Origin: Clostridium sp. 26_21
GTDB lineage: Bacteria > Bacillota > Clostridia > TANB77 > CAG-508
Direction of reading: 5' to 3'
Length of the DNA stretch: 64,000 nt
Assembly: GCA_001915995.1 (NCBI GenBank)
Contig: MNRO01000021.1
Coordinates: 62,001-126,000 of the forward strand
In this document: positions 35,494 through 44,966 of the stretch, piece after piece
Layout: each line of letters starts with the position of its first letter
How positions within the stretch are numbered: position 1 is the first letter of the stretch
Notes under the pieces: generated by a model
Database searches by the model: none
The model's input: the letters and a program-made list of their open reading frames with translations, nothing else
What the model was told of the DNA's origin: nothing
Position numbers and translations under genes: made by a program

Positions 35494-36435
35494 TTATTTC
35501 TTCTCTTTATTTCTTTTATCTTGAATTATTGCCATTTCTTTTTCTGTAATTAGTGTTACATTATTTTCTTTTGCCCATGCAACACAACCCTTTAATACAG
35601 TATTTAAAAATACTCTTGGAACTTTTATTAATTTTGCACACGCTTCATCTGTAAATTTTATTTCTGGATCAATTCTTGATGCAGCATATTTTACTGTATC
35701 TAAACTAATTCCTTTACTTGCTGGAATTGGTTCTGATATAGGTCTTTTAAATCTTGTATACCAGAAGTTTTTATTATCACGATATCCATAGTCTACTGGA
35801 ACTTGTGGAAATACATTTGCATTAACCCCATTTATTATTGCATCATAATACTTTGGTTTCATTAAGATATTATCAATTTTTAATATGAAATGTGCTCCAA
35901 ATTGGCTTGTTATTCCATTAAATTGATGATATGGTGGTAAATATTCATCTTGCACTTTATCATTTTCTGCTCCATCTAATTCTCTAACCCATGTACATTC
36001 AAATACTTGGAATGCTTCTTGAATTATTTTTGGATATTGCTCATTTGGATTTTCTCTTGCTCTTTTTCCATCAACTAAATTAAAAATACAGTCTTTCATT
36101 TTCTCTTCAGTTGTTTCCCCTGGATATCCTAATCTCACTGCTTCTTTAAAATATTTTCTTTTATCTGTTATAAAATTAATTGTACATTTTCCTGTTCTTA
36201 ATATATTTTTAGCTGTATTTGAACTGTTTCTGCAACAAAGTATCATTGCATAATAGTCCTTTCCTGCTATGTAATAAGGAAAACATAGTGAATATGATCC
36301 TAAATTTGTTAATCCTGATTCACTTAATGTTCCTATTTCTGTTGTTGGCATTGGAAAAAAGCTTGATGTTTGATAAAAATTATCAACTATTCTCAAATCT
36401 TTAAATCCATTTAATTCTTCAATTTTCTTTTCCAT
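35494..36435 (-). CDS. Flavin reductase-like protein with a PCP_red C-terminal domain
   Basis: 313 residues. The N-terminal two thirds is an FMN-binding split barrel of the flavin-reductase type (LTNLGSYSLCFPYYIAGKDY, MILCCRNSSNTAKNI, GKCTINFI, HFILKIDNIL). Residues about 255-300 read FTDEACAKLIKVPRVFLNTV followed by CVAWAKENNVTLIT, the PCP_red motif first described in light-independent protochlorophyllide reductase and found as an add-on in redox proteins of anaerobes. Substrate unknown. It stands alone, with a good GAAAGGAAG start site. Confidence 0.82.
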   Translation of the reverse strand: MEKKIEELNGFKDLRIVDNFYQTSSFFPMPTTEIGTLSESGLTNLGSYSLCFPYYIAGKDYYAMILCCRNSSNTAKNILRTGKCTINFITDKRKYFKEAVRLGYPGETTEEKMKDCIFNLVDGKRARENPNEQYPKIIQEAFQVFECTWVRELDGAENDKVQDEYLPPYHQFNGITSQFGAHFILKIDNILMKPKYYDAIINGVNANVFPQVPVDYGYRDNKNFWYTRFKRPISEPIPASKGISLDTVKYAASRIDPEIKFTDEACAKLIKVPRVFLNTVLKGCVAWAKENNVTLITEKEMAIIQDKRNKEKK

Positions 36436-36490
36436 TGTATTTCTTCCTTTCTTCTAATCTTATGTCTGTACCATTATATTATTATAAAAA

Positions 36491-37534
36491 TTAAAAATTG
36501 TCAAAATCTAAATATGCATATTTTTGTGTTTTAAATTCAACTGCCTTTTGAATTTCTTCTTTTGCAATTTCAGATATTTTACTTACTCTTTTTCCATTTA
36601 CTAATGGATTAATATATCTTATTTTTGCATTTATATTTACACAATATTTTCCTTTAACTTCTTTATCACTTTCTTTTATTTCATAAGCATTTTTCCAAAA
36701 ATTAAATTTTTTAGAGATATCTTTATAATTACAATTTTCAATTCTTTCTATTACTTCTTTTTCAGATAATTCATATAAATCTTTTTTGGTTATTAAATTT
36801 TTATAAGACATATTTTTCATTATATCTGCTAAAAATTGCATTGATAATTTTGTTTTATTATCTATATAAGAATTTGATAATATTCTCATTCCTTTCACAA
36901 ATTTTTCAGCAATTGTTTTATCCTTAAAGCCAAGTTCATCAATTCCTTGCTCATTTTTTTGTACTTCTATATTATCATAAATTTCTTTTATATCATTTAA
37001 GTTCCAAACTTTTTTACGAACTCCTAATCCATTTGATAATGTATATTCCAATCTATCTGCTGATAACATTGGTGTATCATTATCTGCTATTGGATAGATA
37101 TGATAATTATCAACTTCTTCTACTTTTATTCCATCTCTTTTTAATAACTTCATTATCTCTTTTGATTCACTTATTATTCTGGTTGTAAGTTCTTCTGTTG
37201 ATTCTTGTTTTTCATAATCTCCATTCATAAAATCTATACTATGCTTAAATACTGGTGTTGCTATATCATGAAACAATCCTGCAAGTGTTTGTTTTTTATT
37301 TTTTGTAAAATGCCACACAATTAAACTTACAGCTATACTATGGTCTAAACTTGAATACCATATCATTTTATCAAATAATTTAGTATAATATGTACCACAT
37401 GATACACTTATTTTTGCTTGTTTTTGCATTTCTTTTGTATTTATATATTCATTTAAAAAATCAGGAGTTTCATCTGATAGTATTTTAAAATATTCTTTTA
37501 TTGTTTTGTCCAACATTTCAAAATAATTTTTCAT
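36491..37534 (-). CDS. HD-domain metal-dependent phosphohydrolase
   Basis: 347 residues. H-x(n)-HD-x(n)-D signature: SSLDHSIAVSLIVWH (about 81-95), LAGLFHDIATPVFKHS with the HD pair (about 104-119), and a later ADRLEYTLSNG (about 178-188), which is typical for nucleotide-metabolising HD enzymes. The C-terminal third is helical and Lys-rich. Exact substrate cannot be read from sequence. Divergently transcribed from ysxC. Confidence 0.8.
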   Translation of the reverse strand: MKNYFEMLDKTIKEYFKILSDETPDFLNEYINTKEMQKQAKISVSCGTYYTKLFDKMIWYSSLDHSIAVSLIVWHFTKNKKQTLAGLFHDIATPVFKHSIDFMNGDYEKQESTEELTTRIISESKEIMKLLKRDGIKVEEVDNYHIYPIADNDTPMLSADRLEYTLSNGLGVRKKVWNLNDIKEIYDNIEVQKNEQGIDELGFKDKTIAEKFVKGMRILSNSYIDNKTKLSMQFLADIMKNMSYKNLITKKDLYELSEKEVIERIENCNYKDISKKFNFWKNAYEIKESDKEVKGKYCVNINAKIRYINPLVNGKRVSKISEIAKEEIQKAVEFKTQKYAYLDFDNF

Positions 37535-37601
37535 TATATATTAATCCTTTCTTTTATGTTTTTATTCTATCACAACCATTTTTTGTTTACAAGTAATTAA
37601 C

Positions 37602-37630
37602 TTGCACTTTTAAGTTTTCAATGTTATAAT
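37602..37630 (+). promoter_or_regulatory. Sigma-A promoter of ysxC
   Basis: TTGCAC, 17-base spacer, TATAAT, about 35 bases before the start codon. Confidence 0.6.
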
Positions 37631-37664
37631 ATCCACATATTATGTATAAGAAAGGAATTTAATT

Positions 37665-38246
37665 ATGATAATAAAAAATCCACGTTTTGAGATTTCTGCT
37701 GTAAAAGAAAGTCAATATCCACAAAATGGTCTACCAGAAGTTGTTTTAGTTGGAAAATCTAATGTTGGAAAATCTAGTTTTGTTAATACAATGATTAATA
37801 GAAGAAAACTTGCTCGTACAAGTAGTGAACCTGGTAAAACTCGTCAACTAAATTTTTATAATATGGATGACAAATTTTATTTTGTTGACTTACCTGGTTA
37901 TGGTTATAGCAAAATGTCAAAACAAGAACAAGCAAAAGTTGGAGAATTTATTGAAAATTATTTAAAACATCGTAAAGAAATTTGTTTAATTATATTTTTA
38001 GTTGATATAAGACATGATCCTACTTCAAATGATTTTTTAATGTATGATTATGTTATTAGAAGTGGTCTTCCTTGTATGATTCTTACAAATAAAGCTGATA
38101 AGATTGCTAAAACTAAGGTTCTTGATGTTTCTAAAAATATTCAAAATCAATTAAACCCTATTGGTGATATTACTACACTACCCTTTTCTTCTGAAAAAAA
38201 AATTTATTGTGAAGATGTTTGGAATATAATTGAACAATATATTTAA
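37665..38246 (+). CDS. ysxC: Ribosome biogenesis GTPase YsxC/EngB
   Basis: Essential GTPase for 50S assembly. 193 residues with G1 GKSNVGKSS (30-38), G2 around SSEPGKTRQLNF, G3 DLPGYGYSK, G4 TNKADK and a family-typical length. Usually follows lon or clpX; here it is monocistronic with its own terminator. Confidence 0.96.
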   Translation: MIIKNPRFEISAVKESQYPQNGLPEVVLVGKSNVGKSSFVNTMINRRKLARTSSEPGKTRQLNFYNMDDKFYFVDLPGYGYSKMSKQEQAKVGEFIENYLKHRKEICLIIFLVDIRHDPTSNDFLMYDYVIRSGLPCMILTNKADKIAKTKVLDVSKNIQNQLNPIGDITTLPFSSEKKIYCEDVWNIIEQYI

Positions 38247-38294
38247 AAATGTCAAATTTATATTTTTTATAAAATATTTTGTCGAATTATAAAA

Positions 38295-38325
38295 GAAAAA
38301 AGAGCTTGATTTATAGCTCTTTTTA
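38295..38325 (+). terminator. Terminator of ysxC
   Basis: AAAAAAGAGCT / AGCTCTTTTT hairpin. Confidence 0.7.
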
Positions 38326-38335
38326 TGTTTTGGGT

Positions 38336-38364
38336 TTGACATTTTTTGTAAATTTTGTTATAAT
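38336..38364 (+). promoter_or_regulatory. Strong sigma-A promoter of the 148-residue gene
   Basis: TTGACA, 17-base spacer, TATAAT (both consensus). The leader is about 78 bases and ends in AGGAGG. Confidence 0.75.
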
Positions 38365-38448
38365 AAAGTATAGTCCATTTGTTGAAATCTTTCTTTCAAC
38401 ATTGTATTAGCATTTTAAAAAATAGGCAAATGCCTAGGAGGAAAAAAA

Positions 38449-38895
38449 ATGAATGTGTACATTGATAATCAAAAAAATCACCAAAAGTCCATTCCATTGG
38501 AAGATGTGTTTGGAAAAGATTCACTAAGATTATATAAGACTTGTGAGAAAATCTGGTTTAGTTGGCTTCATCCCTACAAAGGATGCTATGAAGCTAAAAT
38601 TCCGAACATTTGGGATTTTAGCTTAAAAGCAAGAATCCCATTTAACAGCTCGTTTGATGACGAATATAAAAAGTTCATCAATAACTGGCTTGAAGAACAT
38701 CCTGCTGAAAAGAAAAAAATGGATGATTCCAAAGCCGAATGGAAGGCTAATTTCGAAGCACAATTTAAAATTGTCGCACAAATTGCTAGCAAACATAATG
38801 CAACAATTATCTGGTGTGGCAAAGATAGTAATGCTTGCGGAGACCAGTGGGTTGTTTCTCAAAACAATGAGCAACTTGGTGTATTTACTGTATAA
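38449..38895 (+). CDS. Unrecognised 148-residue protein of atypical composition
   Basis: Soluble protein without signal peptide, rich in Trp, Lys and Asn. It includes SLRLYKTCEKIWFSWLHPYKG, a charged helix at about 75-110 (EEHPAEKKKMDD) and HNATIIWCGKDSNACGDQW near the C-terminus, where a Cys-x6-Cys pair and WCGKD stand out. No known family. Codon choice (AAC, TTC, GAC, GCC) is richer in C and G than in adjacent genes. A fully consensus promoter, AGGAGG site and GC-rich terminator indicate strong independent expression. Confidence 0.72.
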   Translation: MNVYIDNQKNHQKSIPLEDVFGKDSLRLYKTCEKIWFSWLHPYKGCYEAKIPNIWDFSLKARIPFNSSFDDEYKKFINNWLEEHPAEKKKMDDSKAEWKANFEAQFKIVAQIASKHNATIIWCGKDSNACGDQWVVSQNNEQLGVFTV

Positions 38896-38921
38896 CATTC
38901 ACTAAAAAAGATTATTTCTTT

Positions 38922-38952
38922 CTCTCGTCCTTGCAGGGCGAGAGTTTTTTTA
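38922..38952 (+). terminator. GC-rich terminator of the 148-residue gene
   Basis: CTCTCGTCCTTGCAGGGCGAGAG hairpin then seven Ts. Confidence 0.85.
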
Positions 38953-38953
38953 T

Positions 38954-38997
38954 AAAAATAATGGAGTTAATAATATAAAATTAACTCCATTATTTTT
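38954..38997 (-). terminator. Terminator of the DUF951 gene
   Basis: AAAAATAATGGAGTTAA / TTAACTCCATTATTTTT hairpin at the end of the minus-strand genes. Confidence 0.75.
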
Positions 38998-39181
38998 ATT
39001 CTGCTTTTTTTTCTAATTTAGTTATTACTTTTAAGGCTTTGGGTCTTTCAAGAACAACAATATGGCCACAACCTAGGCATTTTAATTTAAAATCAACACC
39101 AACTCTAGTTATCTCCCAAAGTTTACTTCCACATGGATGTGTCTTTTTTGTTCTAACTATATCTCCTATGTTATATTCCAT
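38996..39181 (-). CDS. DUF951 small protein
   Basis: 61 residues from the ATG at 39181 (AGGAGG upstream; a longer frame to 39229 runs into the neighbouring gene and is rejected). NIGDIVRTKKTHPCGSKLWE, TRVGVDFKLKCLGCGHIVV is the DUF951 pattern with Cys residues in PCG and CLGCG that could bind metal. Role unknown; widespread in Firmicutes. It follows the HAD gene by 10 bases. Confidence 0.9.
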   Translation of the reverse strand: MEYNIGDIVRTKKTHPCGSKLWEITRVGVDFKLKCLGCGHIVVLERPKALKVITKLEKKAE

Positions 39182-39191
39182 ATTGCTCCTC

Positions 39192-39662
39192 CTATCTTTC
39201 AACTTCTTCAAAATTCTTTTTTCTTCCAAATCTTCTAATAATTTCTTCTACATCTTTTTCTTGAAGGCCTTTTCCTATTCCTCGTGTATTTGTATCATCC
39301 ATTTTTATTAAATGACTTAATAATTCATCATCAAAATCTGGAAAAACAACATCATCTAATAAAATATAATCTTCAATGTTTCTATGTTCAGATAAATATT
39401 GTTTTATTTCTTTTCCTCTTTCATTATCAATAAAAGGTGTTTTATCAAACATAATTCTATTTTGTAATAACATTTCTTGAACTTTTAAAAATGATTGTGT
39501 ATATCTAAAAGATGTATCCATTACAATTTTCGCACCTGTTTCTTCAATTGCTCTTTTTAATAATAAAACTGTTTTTATATCAATATCTTGTTTTCCTTTT
39601 ACACTATCTATAAAATCATCTGAATTTAGAACTCCATCAACATCAACAAAAATTACTTTCAC
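39192..39662 (-). CDS. HAD-like phosphatase domain protein
   Basis: 156 residues. FVDVDGVLNSDDF is the DxDG(V/T) nucleophile motif, IVMDTSFRYT supplies motif II (S/T), and LLDDVVFPDFDD is the acidic motif. It resembles the HAD domain seen alone or in modular RNA-repair proteins. Substrate unknown. Its start abuts the gltX stop, so it lies in the gltX-HAD-DUF951 operon. Confidence 0.8.
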   Translation of the reverse strand: MKVIFVDVDGVLNSDDFIDSVKGKQDIDIKTVLLLKRAIEETGAKIVMDTSFRYTQSFLKVQEMLLQNRIMFDKTPFIDNERGKEIKQYLSEHRNIEDYILLDDVVFPDFDDELLSHLIKMDDTNTRGIGKGLQEKDVEEIIRRFGRKKNFEEVER

Positions 39663-41321
39663 TTATTTTAAGTTCTCCTTAGCAATTTCTAAACGTTTTG
39701 CAATTCTATCTTTTCCTAATACTTGCATAATTTCATACATATCTGGTGTATTTGTTCTAGCAGTTAAAGCAACTCTTAATACTGTACTTACATCTCCAAC
39801 ATGTGCTTTATACATTCCTGGATTTGTTTTAAATTCTTTAACTTCACCTGCATATCCCATTTCTACTGCTAATTCTTTAATTTTATCAAACCATGTTTGT
39901 TTATCATCTGATTCATTATAATATTTTGAAATATATAAATCTAATATTTTCGTAATATCTTCTTTATCAGAAATAACTTGATATGGATATTCATTAACTT
40001 TTCCATAAAATTCATCATCATACATATATCCAATATTATACATTACATCAGACCATTTTGAAATATCTTTTCTTGGCTTCTTATTTCCTCTTTCAATTCC
40101 AAATACTTTTAAAGCATATTCTTTATCTTCTAACATTTTAGCTAATTCTTCATCATATTCTTTTGCCCAAATTAATGAATAATTATATACTTCTTCAGCT
40201 GTCATTTTTGATATTACTGTTTTTCCAATATCAAGTAATTTTATCATATCAAATAATGCTCCACTTACACTCATCTTATTTAATTGGAAATCAAATTCAT
40301 CTATTGATTTATCTGGATTTGCTTTTCTCCAATTTTCGAATGTTGAGTTTGCAATATTTAATAAATATTCTTTAACAGCTTCTGATGGAATACCTTCTTT
40401 TTTGTAATATTCAACAGCTGCTTCTGGATCTTTTCTTTTACTTAATTTTCTCTTTCCTCCATTATCATTTTTCATGATTGGTGAAATATGTGCATATTTT
40501 GGTGCTTTAAATCCTAATTCATGGAATAATTGTAAATGTAATGGTACTGATGATAACCATTCATCACTTCTTATTACATGTGTTGTATGCATTAAATGAT
40601 CATCAACTGCATGTGCAAAGTGATATGTTGGAAGTCCATCTGCTTTTATTATTACTATATCTAAATCGTTTTCTGGGAAATCTACATTTCCTTTTATTAC
40701 ATCTTTATGTTTGATTTTTCTATCTTCTCTTCCTGGTGATTTAAATCTTATTATATATGGTTCTCCATTTTTTATTTTTTCAGCTGATTCCTCAACTGTT
40801 AAATTTCTGCATTTTGCCCAAACACCATAATATCCAGGTCTTATTTTGGCTGATTCTTGTTTTTGTCTAATTTCATCTAATTCTTCTTGTGTACAGAAAC
40901 AAGGATATGCTTTTCCTCGTGCTATTAAATATTTAGCATATGCTTGATATATTTCTTTTCTTAATGATTGCTTATATGGTCCATAATTTCCAATTTCTTC
41001 TGTATCTGAAATCATTCCTTCATCTGGTGCCATATCAAAGTCTTTTAATGAATTAACTATTCCTGTTACACCATTTTCTACTTCTCTTTTTTGGTCTGTA
41101 TCTTCAACTCTTAAGAAAAATACTCCTCCTGTTTTCTTTGCAACTGTTCTTGCTACTAATGCTTGATATAATCCTCCTATATGTACAAATCCTGTAGGAC
41201 TTGGTGCAAATCTTGTTACAACAGCTCCTTCTGGTAGATTTCTTTCAGGATATTTTTCTTCATAATATGATATGTCTTTCACATCTGGAAAGATTAATTC
41301 TGCTAAATCTTTATAATCCAT
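39663..41321 (-). CDS. gltX: Glutamyl-tRNA synthetase
   Basis: Class I synthetase. 552 residues with the HIGH-type motif FVHIGG (45-50), DTDQKR, YHFAHAVDDHLM and the KMSKS-type KLSKRKDPEA, and the anticodon-binding C-terminal half. An N-terminal extension of about 30 residues precedes the usual VVTRFAPSPTG. No glnS in the window and tRNA-Gln is present, so indirect Gln-tRNA formation via GatCAB is possible. Own promoter. Confidence 0.96.
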   Translation of the reverse strand: MDYKDLAELIFPDVKDISYYEEKYPERNLPEGAVVTRFAPSPTGFVHIGGLYQALVARTVAKKTGGVFFLRVEDTDQKREVENGVTGIVNSLKDFDMAPDEGMISDTEEIGNYGPYKQSLRKEIYQAYAKYLIARGKAYPCFCTQEELDEIRQKQESAKIRPGYYGVWAKCRNLTVEESAEKIKNGEPYIIRFKSPGREDRKIKHKDVIKGNVDFPENDLDIVIIKADGLPTYHFAHAVDDHLMHTTHVIRSDEWLSSVPLHLQLFHELGFKAPKYAHISPIMKNDNGGKRKLSKRKDPEAAVEYYKKEGIPSEAVKEYLLNIANSTFENWRKANPDKSIDEFDFQLNKMSVSGALFDMIKLLDIGKTVISKMTAEEVYNYSLIWAKEYDEELAKMLEDKEYALKVFGIERGNKKPRKDISKWSDVMYNIGYMYDDEFYGKVNEYPYQVISDKEDITKILDLYISKYYNESDDKQTWFDKIKELAVEMGYAGEVKEFKTNPGMYKAHVGDVSTVLRVALTARTNTPDMYEIMQVLGKDRIAKRLEIAKENLK

Positions 41322-41392
41322 AATTTCAACATTCCTTGCTATTTTATATTTAGGTTTTTTGGATTTACCTATAAACCTTATAGTCGTCGTAT

Positions 41393-41421
41393 ATTATACT
41401 ATATAAATGCCTATTTTTCAA
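41393..41421 (-). promoter_or_regulatory. Sigma-A promoter of the gltX operon
   Basis: Minus strand TTGAAA, 17-base spacer, TATAAT. It leaves a leader of about 65 bases with no T-box signature. Confidence 0.65.
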
Positions 41422-41426
41422 GTTTT

Positions 41427-42881
41427 TTAGTTATATATGTTTTCTTTTTTTACCCAAATAGATACACTTCCACCATTACAATAAAATATTCCATTACCGT
41501 CTTGATCAACATACACTGTTTCTTGTACATTTCCAAGCCAATCATAAAATACTGTATTTGCTAATTTTTTTCCTACATTTATCATTTTAGAACCACCAGG
41601 CCCATCACTTAAAATTGCAACCATTCCAGAGTCTGTATGTTCATCATCACCAGTTCTTACCCATGCTATAATATCATGATGGTCAAAATAATCTATTTGT
41701 TCCCCATACGCAAAATATTTTCTTGCTTTTATTATTTTTTCTAGTTTTTCCCCCATTGGTTTTATATTTTGTGATGGTATTCCATAAAAATCACCATAAA
41801 ATACACATGGTAATCCATCTTTTCTTAATAATATTAATGAATATGCTAATGGTTTAAACCATTCTTGAATCCATGAAAATAGTGCTTGTCCTGGTTCTGT
41901 ATCATGATTATCTACAAATGTTACTGCTAATTGTGGCATTTCTTTTACTAATGTATTATCAAATATTCTTGCCATGTCATAATTTCCATTACTATTTGAA
42001 GCTTCAAATAAATTATAATGTAGTGGTACATCAAATAATGGAATACTTGAATTTGTTTTTGTTATATAATTTTCTAATGATTGTAAATTTCTGTTCCAAT
42101 ATTCTCCAACACAATCAAGTTTTTTTATTTTTCTCATTTCATGAATAAATTCAGCCATAAATCCTGATTTTATATGTTTTACAGCATCTAGTCTTAGTCC
42201 ATCAATATTTGTTGTTTCTATATACCATTTTCCCCATTTTTTTATTTCTTCAACAACTTCTGGATTATTATAATCAATATCAGCTCCCATCAAATAATCA
42301 TAATTTCCATTTTCAGCATCTACATTTTGATCCCATTTCTTACCACTAAAACGAAATACCCCATTTTTTCTTCCACTTTCGTCCCAGTCTGTTCCATTAA
42401 AATGATTATAATTCCATTTAAAGTCTGAATATTTGTTATTTCTTCCTTTAAAATTGTATACTGTCCATGCTGTTATTTTTTTTGGAAGTGATGTATCTAC
42501 ATTTCTGTTTGTTTGTTCTTCTTCACTTGCATAAACGATTTCAGGCTCATCTGCTCCTATTTTATGATTTAATACTATATCTGCATATACTCTTATTCCA
42601 TTTTCATGTAATTTTTTTATTGCATTTATATATTCCTCTTTTGTTCCATATTTTGTTTCTATACTTCCTTTTTGGTCAAATTCTCCTAAATCATATAAAT
42701 CATATGCAGAATATCCTACATCATATTTTCCTCCTGCACCTTTATATGCTGGTGGAAACCATACATCTGTTATTCCTATTGCTGATAGATATTGAGCATT
42801 TGCTATTGCTTTATTCCATAATTTATTTTCTGGTCTTAAATACCATTCAAAATATTGCATTAATGTTTTATTTTCTTTCAT
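41427..42881 (-). CDS. Cytoplasmic alpha-amylase (GH13)
   Basis: 484 residues, no signal peptide, so it works on intracellular glycogen or imported maltodextrin. GH13 regions in order: ADIVLNHK (I), GLRLDAVKH with nucleophile Asp (II), CVGEYW with acid/base Glu (III), FVDNHD with the transition-state Asp (IV). N-terminal MQYFEWYL and WFPPAYKG are typical of the liquefying amylase group of bacteria. Upstream lies a 480-base gap with inverted repeats that could hold its control region. Confidence 0.95.
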   Translation of the reverse strand: MKENKTLMQYFEWYLRPENKLWNKAIANAQYLSAIGITDVWFPPAYKGAGGKYDVGYSAYDLYDLGEFDQKGSIETKYGTKEEYINAIKKLHENGIRVYADIVLNHKIGADEPEIVYASEEEQTNRNVDTSLPKKITAWTVYNFKGRNNKYSDFKWNYNHFNGTDWDESGRKNGVFRFSGKKWDQNVDAENGNYDYLMGADIDYNNPEVVEEIKKWGKWYIETTNIDGLRLDAVKHIKSGFMAEFIHEMRKIKKLDCVGEYWNRNLQSLENYITKTNSSIPLFDVPLHYNLFEASNSNGNYDMARIFDNTLVKEMPQLAVTFVDNHDTEPGQALFSWIQEWFKPLAYSLILLRKDGLPCVFYGDFYGIPSQNIKPMGEKLEKIIKARKYFAYGEQIDYFDHHDIIAWVRTGDDEHTDSGMVAILSDGPGGSKMINVGKKLANTVFYDWLGNVQETVYVDQDGNGIFYCNGGSVSIWVKKENIYN

Positions 42882-43000
42882 TTGTATTTTCCTTCTTTAT
42901 ATATCTTTTTTGTCTATGTCTAAAATAATCTTTGCTTTATTAATAATATAATATTTTCCTAAAAAAATCAATGATAAAATCCTTTATATTTATTTATTAT

Positions 43001-43020
43001 AAGTAATACTATTATTACTT
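43001..43020. repeat. Inverted repeat upstream of the amylase gene
   Basis: AAGTAATA-CTAT-TATTACTT, a perfect 8-base arm repeat. It overlaps a second one (AATACTAT 43005-43012 / ATAGTATT 43021-43028). About 120 bases upstream of the amylase start; operator function is a guess. Confidence 0.4.
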
Positions 43021-43166
43021 ATAGTATTAAACATTTTCGTAGTTATTATTATCAATATCCTAACCACACTTAAAATAGATTTTTTATTGTCTTATATCAT
43101 AGGAAAAGCTTTTTCACAATGTTAAAGCTTCATTTACTACACACATAACACGTAGTATTGAAAATA

Positions 43167-43211
43167 ATAAAACGACCAACTAAATAAAACAATTTAAGTT
43201 GATCGTTTTTC
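43167..43211 (-). terminator. Hairpin downstream of spo0A
   Basis: AAAACGACCAACT / AGTTGATCGTTTT with one mismatch and T/A tracts outside, so usable on either strand. Confidence 0.55.
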
Positions 43212-43364
43212 ATATTATATCTATTATGTTTGTTGCATTAGTCTATTTGTATCTATTGGATTGAGTACTGATTTTTTATTAAATCTAGTGCAAAAAATGC
43301 AATCTATATTTATTTATTGATATTACAAATTTCTGTATCTGGCTTTTCTCAAGTCTTTTGGATT

Positions 43365-44195
43365 TTATGCACTCTTAAGTTCAAGCCTTAATTTATCACT
43401 AATCATTGCTATAAATTCGCTGTTAGTTGGCTTTCCTTTTGCTGCTGATATTGTGTATCCAAATATATTTTCAACAATATCTTGTTGTCCTCTTCCCCAT
43501 GCTACTTCTATTGCGTGGCGTATTGCTCTTTCTACTCTTGATGGAGTTGTGTGAAATTTGTTAGCTATTTGTGGATACAAACACTTAGTAATTTGATTTA
43601 TAACATCTATATCATTAATAACCATAATAATTGCTTCTCTCAAATATTGGTAACCCTTTATATGTGCAGGAACACCAACTTCATGTATAATATTTGTTAC
43701 TAATGCTTCAATATTATTCTCTTTATTTACAGAATTATTTGATATATCTATATATTGTTGTTTATTTGTATTGTTAATTTCCCTTGATATAAAGTTAGAA
43801 TTTTGTGAAGCTGGTTTATAATTTTTTAATTCTCTAATTCTTGTTATAAGTAAATCTATATCAAATGGTTTTACAACATAATATTCTGCTCCAAGTTCAA
43901 TTGCTCTTCTTGTTACTTTATCTTGTCCGACTGCAGATAACATTATACAAATAGGTTTTTTGTTTAATTTTATCATATTCATTTGTTCCAAAACCCCTAT
44001 CCCATCTAAATGTGGCATTATTACATCTAATAATACTATATCTGGCGTTAAACTAGATATCATATCTAATGCTTCATTTCCGTCTTTAGCTCTCCCTACA
44101 ATTACCATATCTTCTTGATTTTTTAAATATGTTGCTAATGTTGTACTAAATTCCTGATTATCATCTGCTATTAAAACTGTAATTTTTTCTCTCAT
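43365..44195 (-). CDS. spo0A: Sporulation master response regulator Spo0A
   Basis: Phosphorylation-controlled DNA-binding protein that starts sporulation. 276 residues from the ATG at 44195 (AGGAGG upstream; an upstream TTG is rejected). Receiver domain: D11-D12, phosphoacceptor D57 ([11 protein letters not shown]), SAVGQDK, KPFD. The C-terminal sporulation domain has [19 protein letters not shown] preceded by TTP, and KPTNSEFIA. Fully intact, so the organism very probably sporulates. Confidence 0.98.
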   Translation of the reverse strand: MREKITVLIADDNQEFSTTLATYLKNQEDMVIVGRAKDGNEALDMISSLTPDIVLLDVIMPHLDGIGVLEQMNMIKLNKKPICIMLSAVGQDKVTRRAIELGAEYYVVKPFDIDLLITRIRELKNYKPASQNSNFISREINNTNKQQYIDISNNSVNKENNIEALVTNIIHEVGVPAHIKGYQYLREAIIMVINDIDVINQITKCLYPQIANKFHTTPSRVERAIRHAIEVAWGRGQQDIVENIFGYTISAAKGKPTNSEFIAMISDKLRLELKSA

Positions 44196-44241
44196 GTTTT
44201 TTCCTCCTAATTTTTTCAATTGTAAATAACTTACATTTTGG

Positions 44242-44270
44242 ATTATATTACACAGAAAATAAGATTACAA
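44242..44270 (-). promoter_or_regulatory. Sigma-A-type promoter of spo0A
   Basis: Minus strand TTGTAA, 17-base spacer, TATAAT. No sigma-H box or 0A box (TGTCGAA) was recognised nearby. Confidence 0.6.
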
Positions 44271-44299
44271 TATTTTTTTGGAATTTTTTGCCATTTAAT

Positions 44300-44938
44300 C
44301 TAATTCTTTTCAACCATTTCAACTATTTTTTGACAAGTTTCGACAATATTAATTATTTTTAATTTTTGTTCATCAATATCTTTTATAAAACTATTTTTTA
44401 TAGTATTATCCATTTCTACTTTTAACTCTACATTTTCATAATATTTTATATCAAAGATCTTTATATTATTGATTTTACAATAATGTTTAAAACTTTCCAA
44501 ATTAGAATATTCTATTTCTATTTGAAATTCTACCCCTTCAACTTTTTTTATCAATCTAGAATTTTGTATGGCTTTATTCTCAGCTTCTGAATAAACTCTA
44601 ACTAATCCGCCCGTTCCTAATAGAATTCCACCAAAATACCTAGTAACAACAACTAAAATATTACATAATTTCTTTCCTTGCAATATACTTAGCATTGGAG
44701 CTCCGGCAGTTCCTGATGGCTCACCATCATCACTTGATCTTTCAATTATTCTATTATCTTTAAAAATTCTATATGCTATGCAATGATGTTTTGCATCATA
44801 ATATTTTTTCTTTATTTCTTTTATTATTTTCTCAGCTTCTTCAATATTAGAAATAGGATATATATTTGCTATAAATCTCGATTTTTTTTCAACAATTTCT
44901 GCTGTTGAATTATTAGATATTGTAAAAAACTCTATCAA
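44300..44938 (-). CDS. yigZ: YigZ/IMPACT family protein
   Basis: About 212 residues from the TTG at 44938, which lies 10 bases after AAGGA; a GTG at 44947 touches that site and is less likely. Family motifs: EKKSRFIANIYP, HHCIAYRI, SSDDGEPSGTAGAPML, VVTRYFGGILLGTGGLVRVYS. A C-terminal ferredoxin-like domain follows. Molecular function unsettled (ribosome or translation related in eukaryotic IMPACT). The flavoprotein gene ends 19 bases or so upstream on the same strand. Confidence 0.9.
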   Translation of the reverse strand: MIEFFTISNNSTAEIVEKKSRFIANIYPISNIEEAEKIIKEIKKKYYDAKHHCIAYRIFKDNRIIERSSDDGEPSGTAGAPMLSILQGKKLCNILVVVTRYFGGILLGTGGLVRVYSEAENKAIQNSRLIKKVEGVEFQIEIEYSNLESFKHYCKINNIKIFDIKYYENVELKVEMDNTIKNSFIKDIDEQKLKIINIVETCQKIVEMVEKN

Positions 44939-44966
44939 TTTTATCACATCCTTAATAAATCCATTT

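Larger units (their letters stand above)
42882..43364. other. Gene-free 480-base interval between amylase and spo0A
   Basis: No ORF with a plausible start was found on either strand. It contains the nested inverted repeat at 43001-43028 and the hairpin at 43167-43211. The remainder is plain AT-rich sequence. Confidence 0.6.

Noticed and set aside
41322..41426. T-box or riboswitch leader before gltX
   Set aside because: The leader is about 65 bases, with no AGGGUGGNACCGCG-type T-box sequence or antiterminator hairpin.
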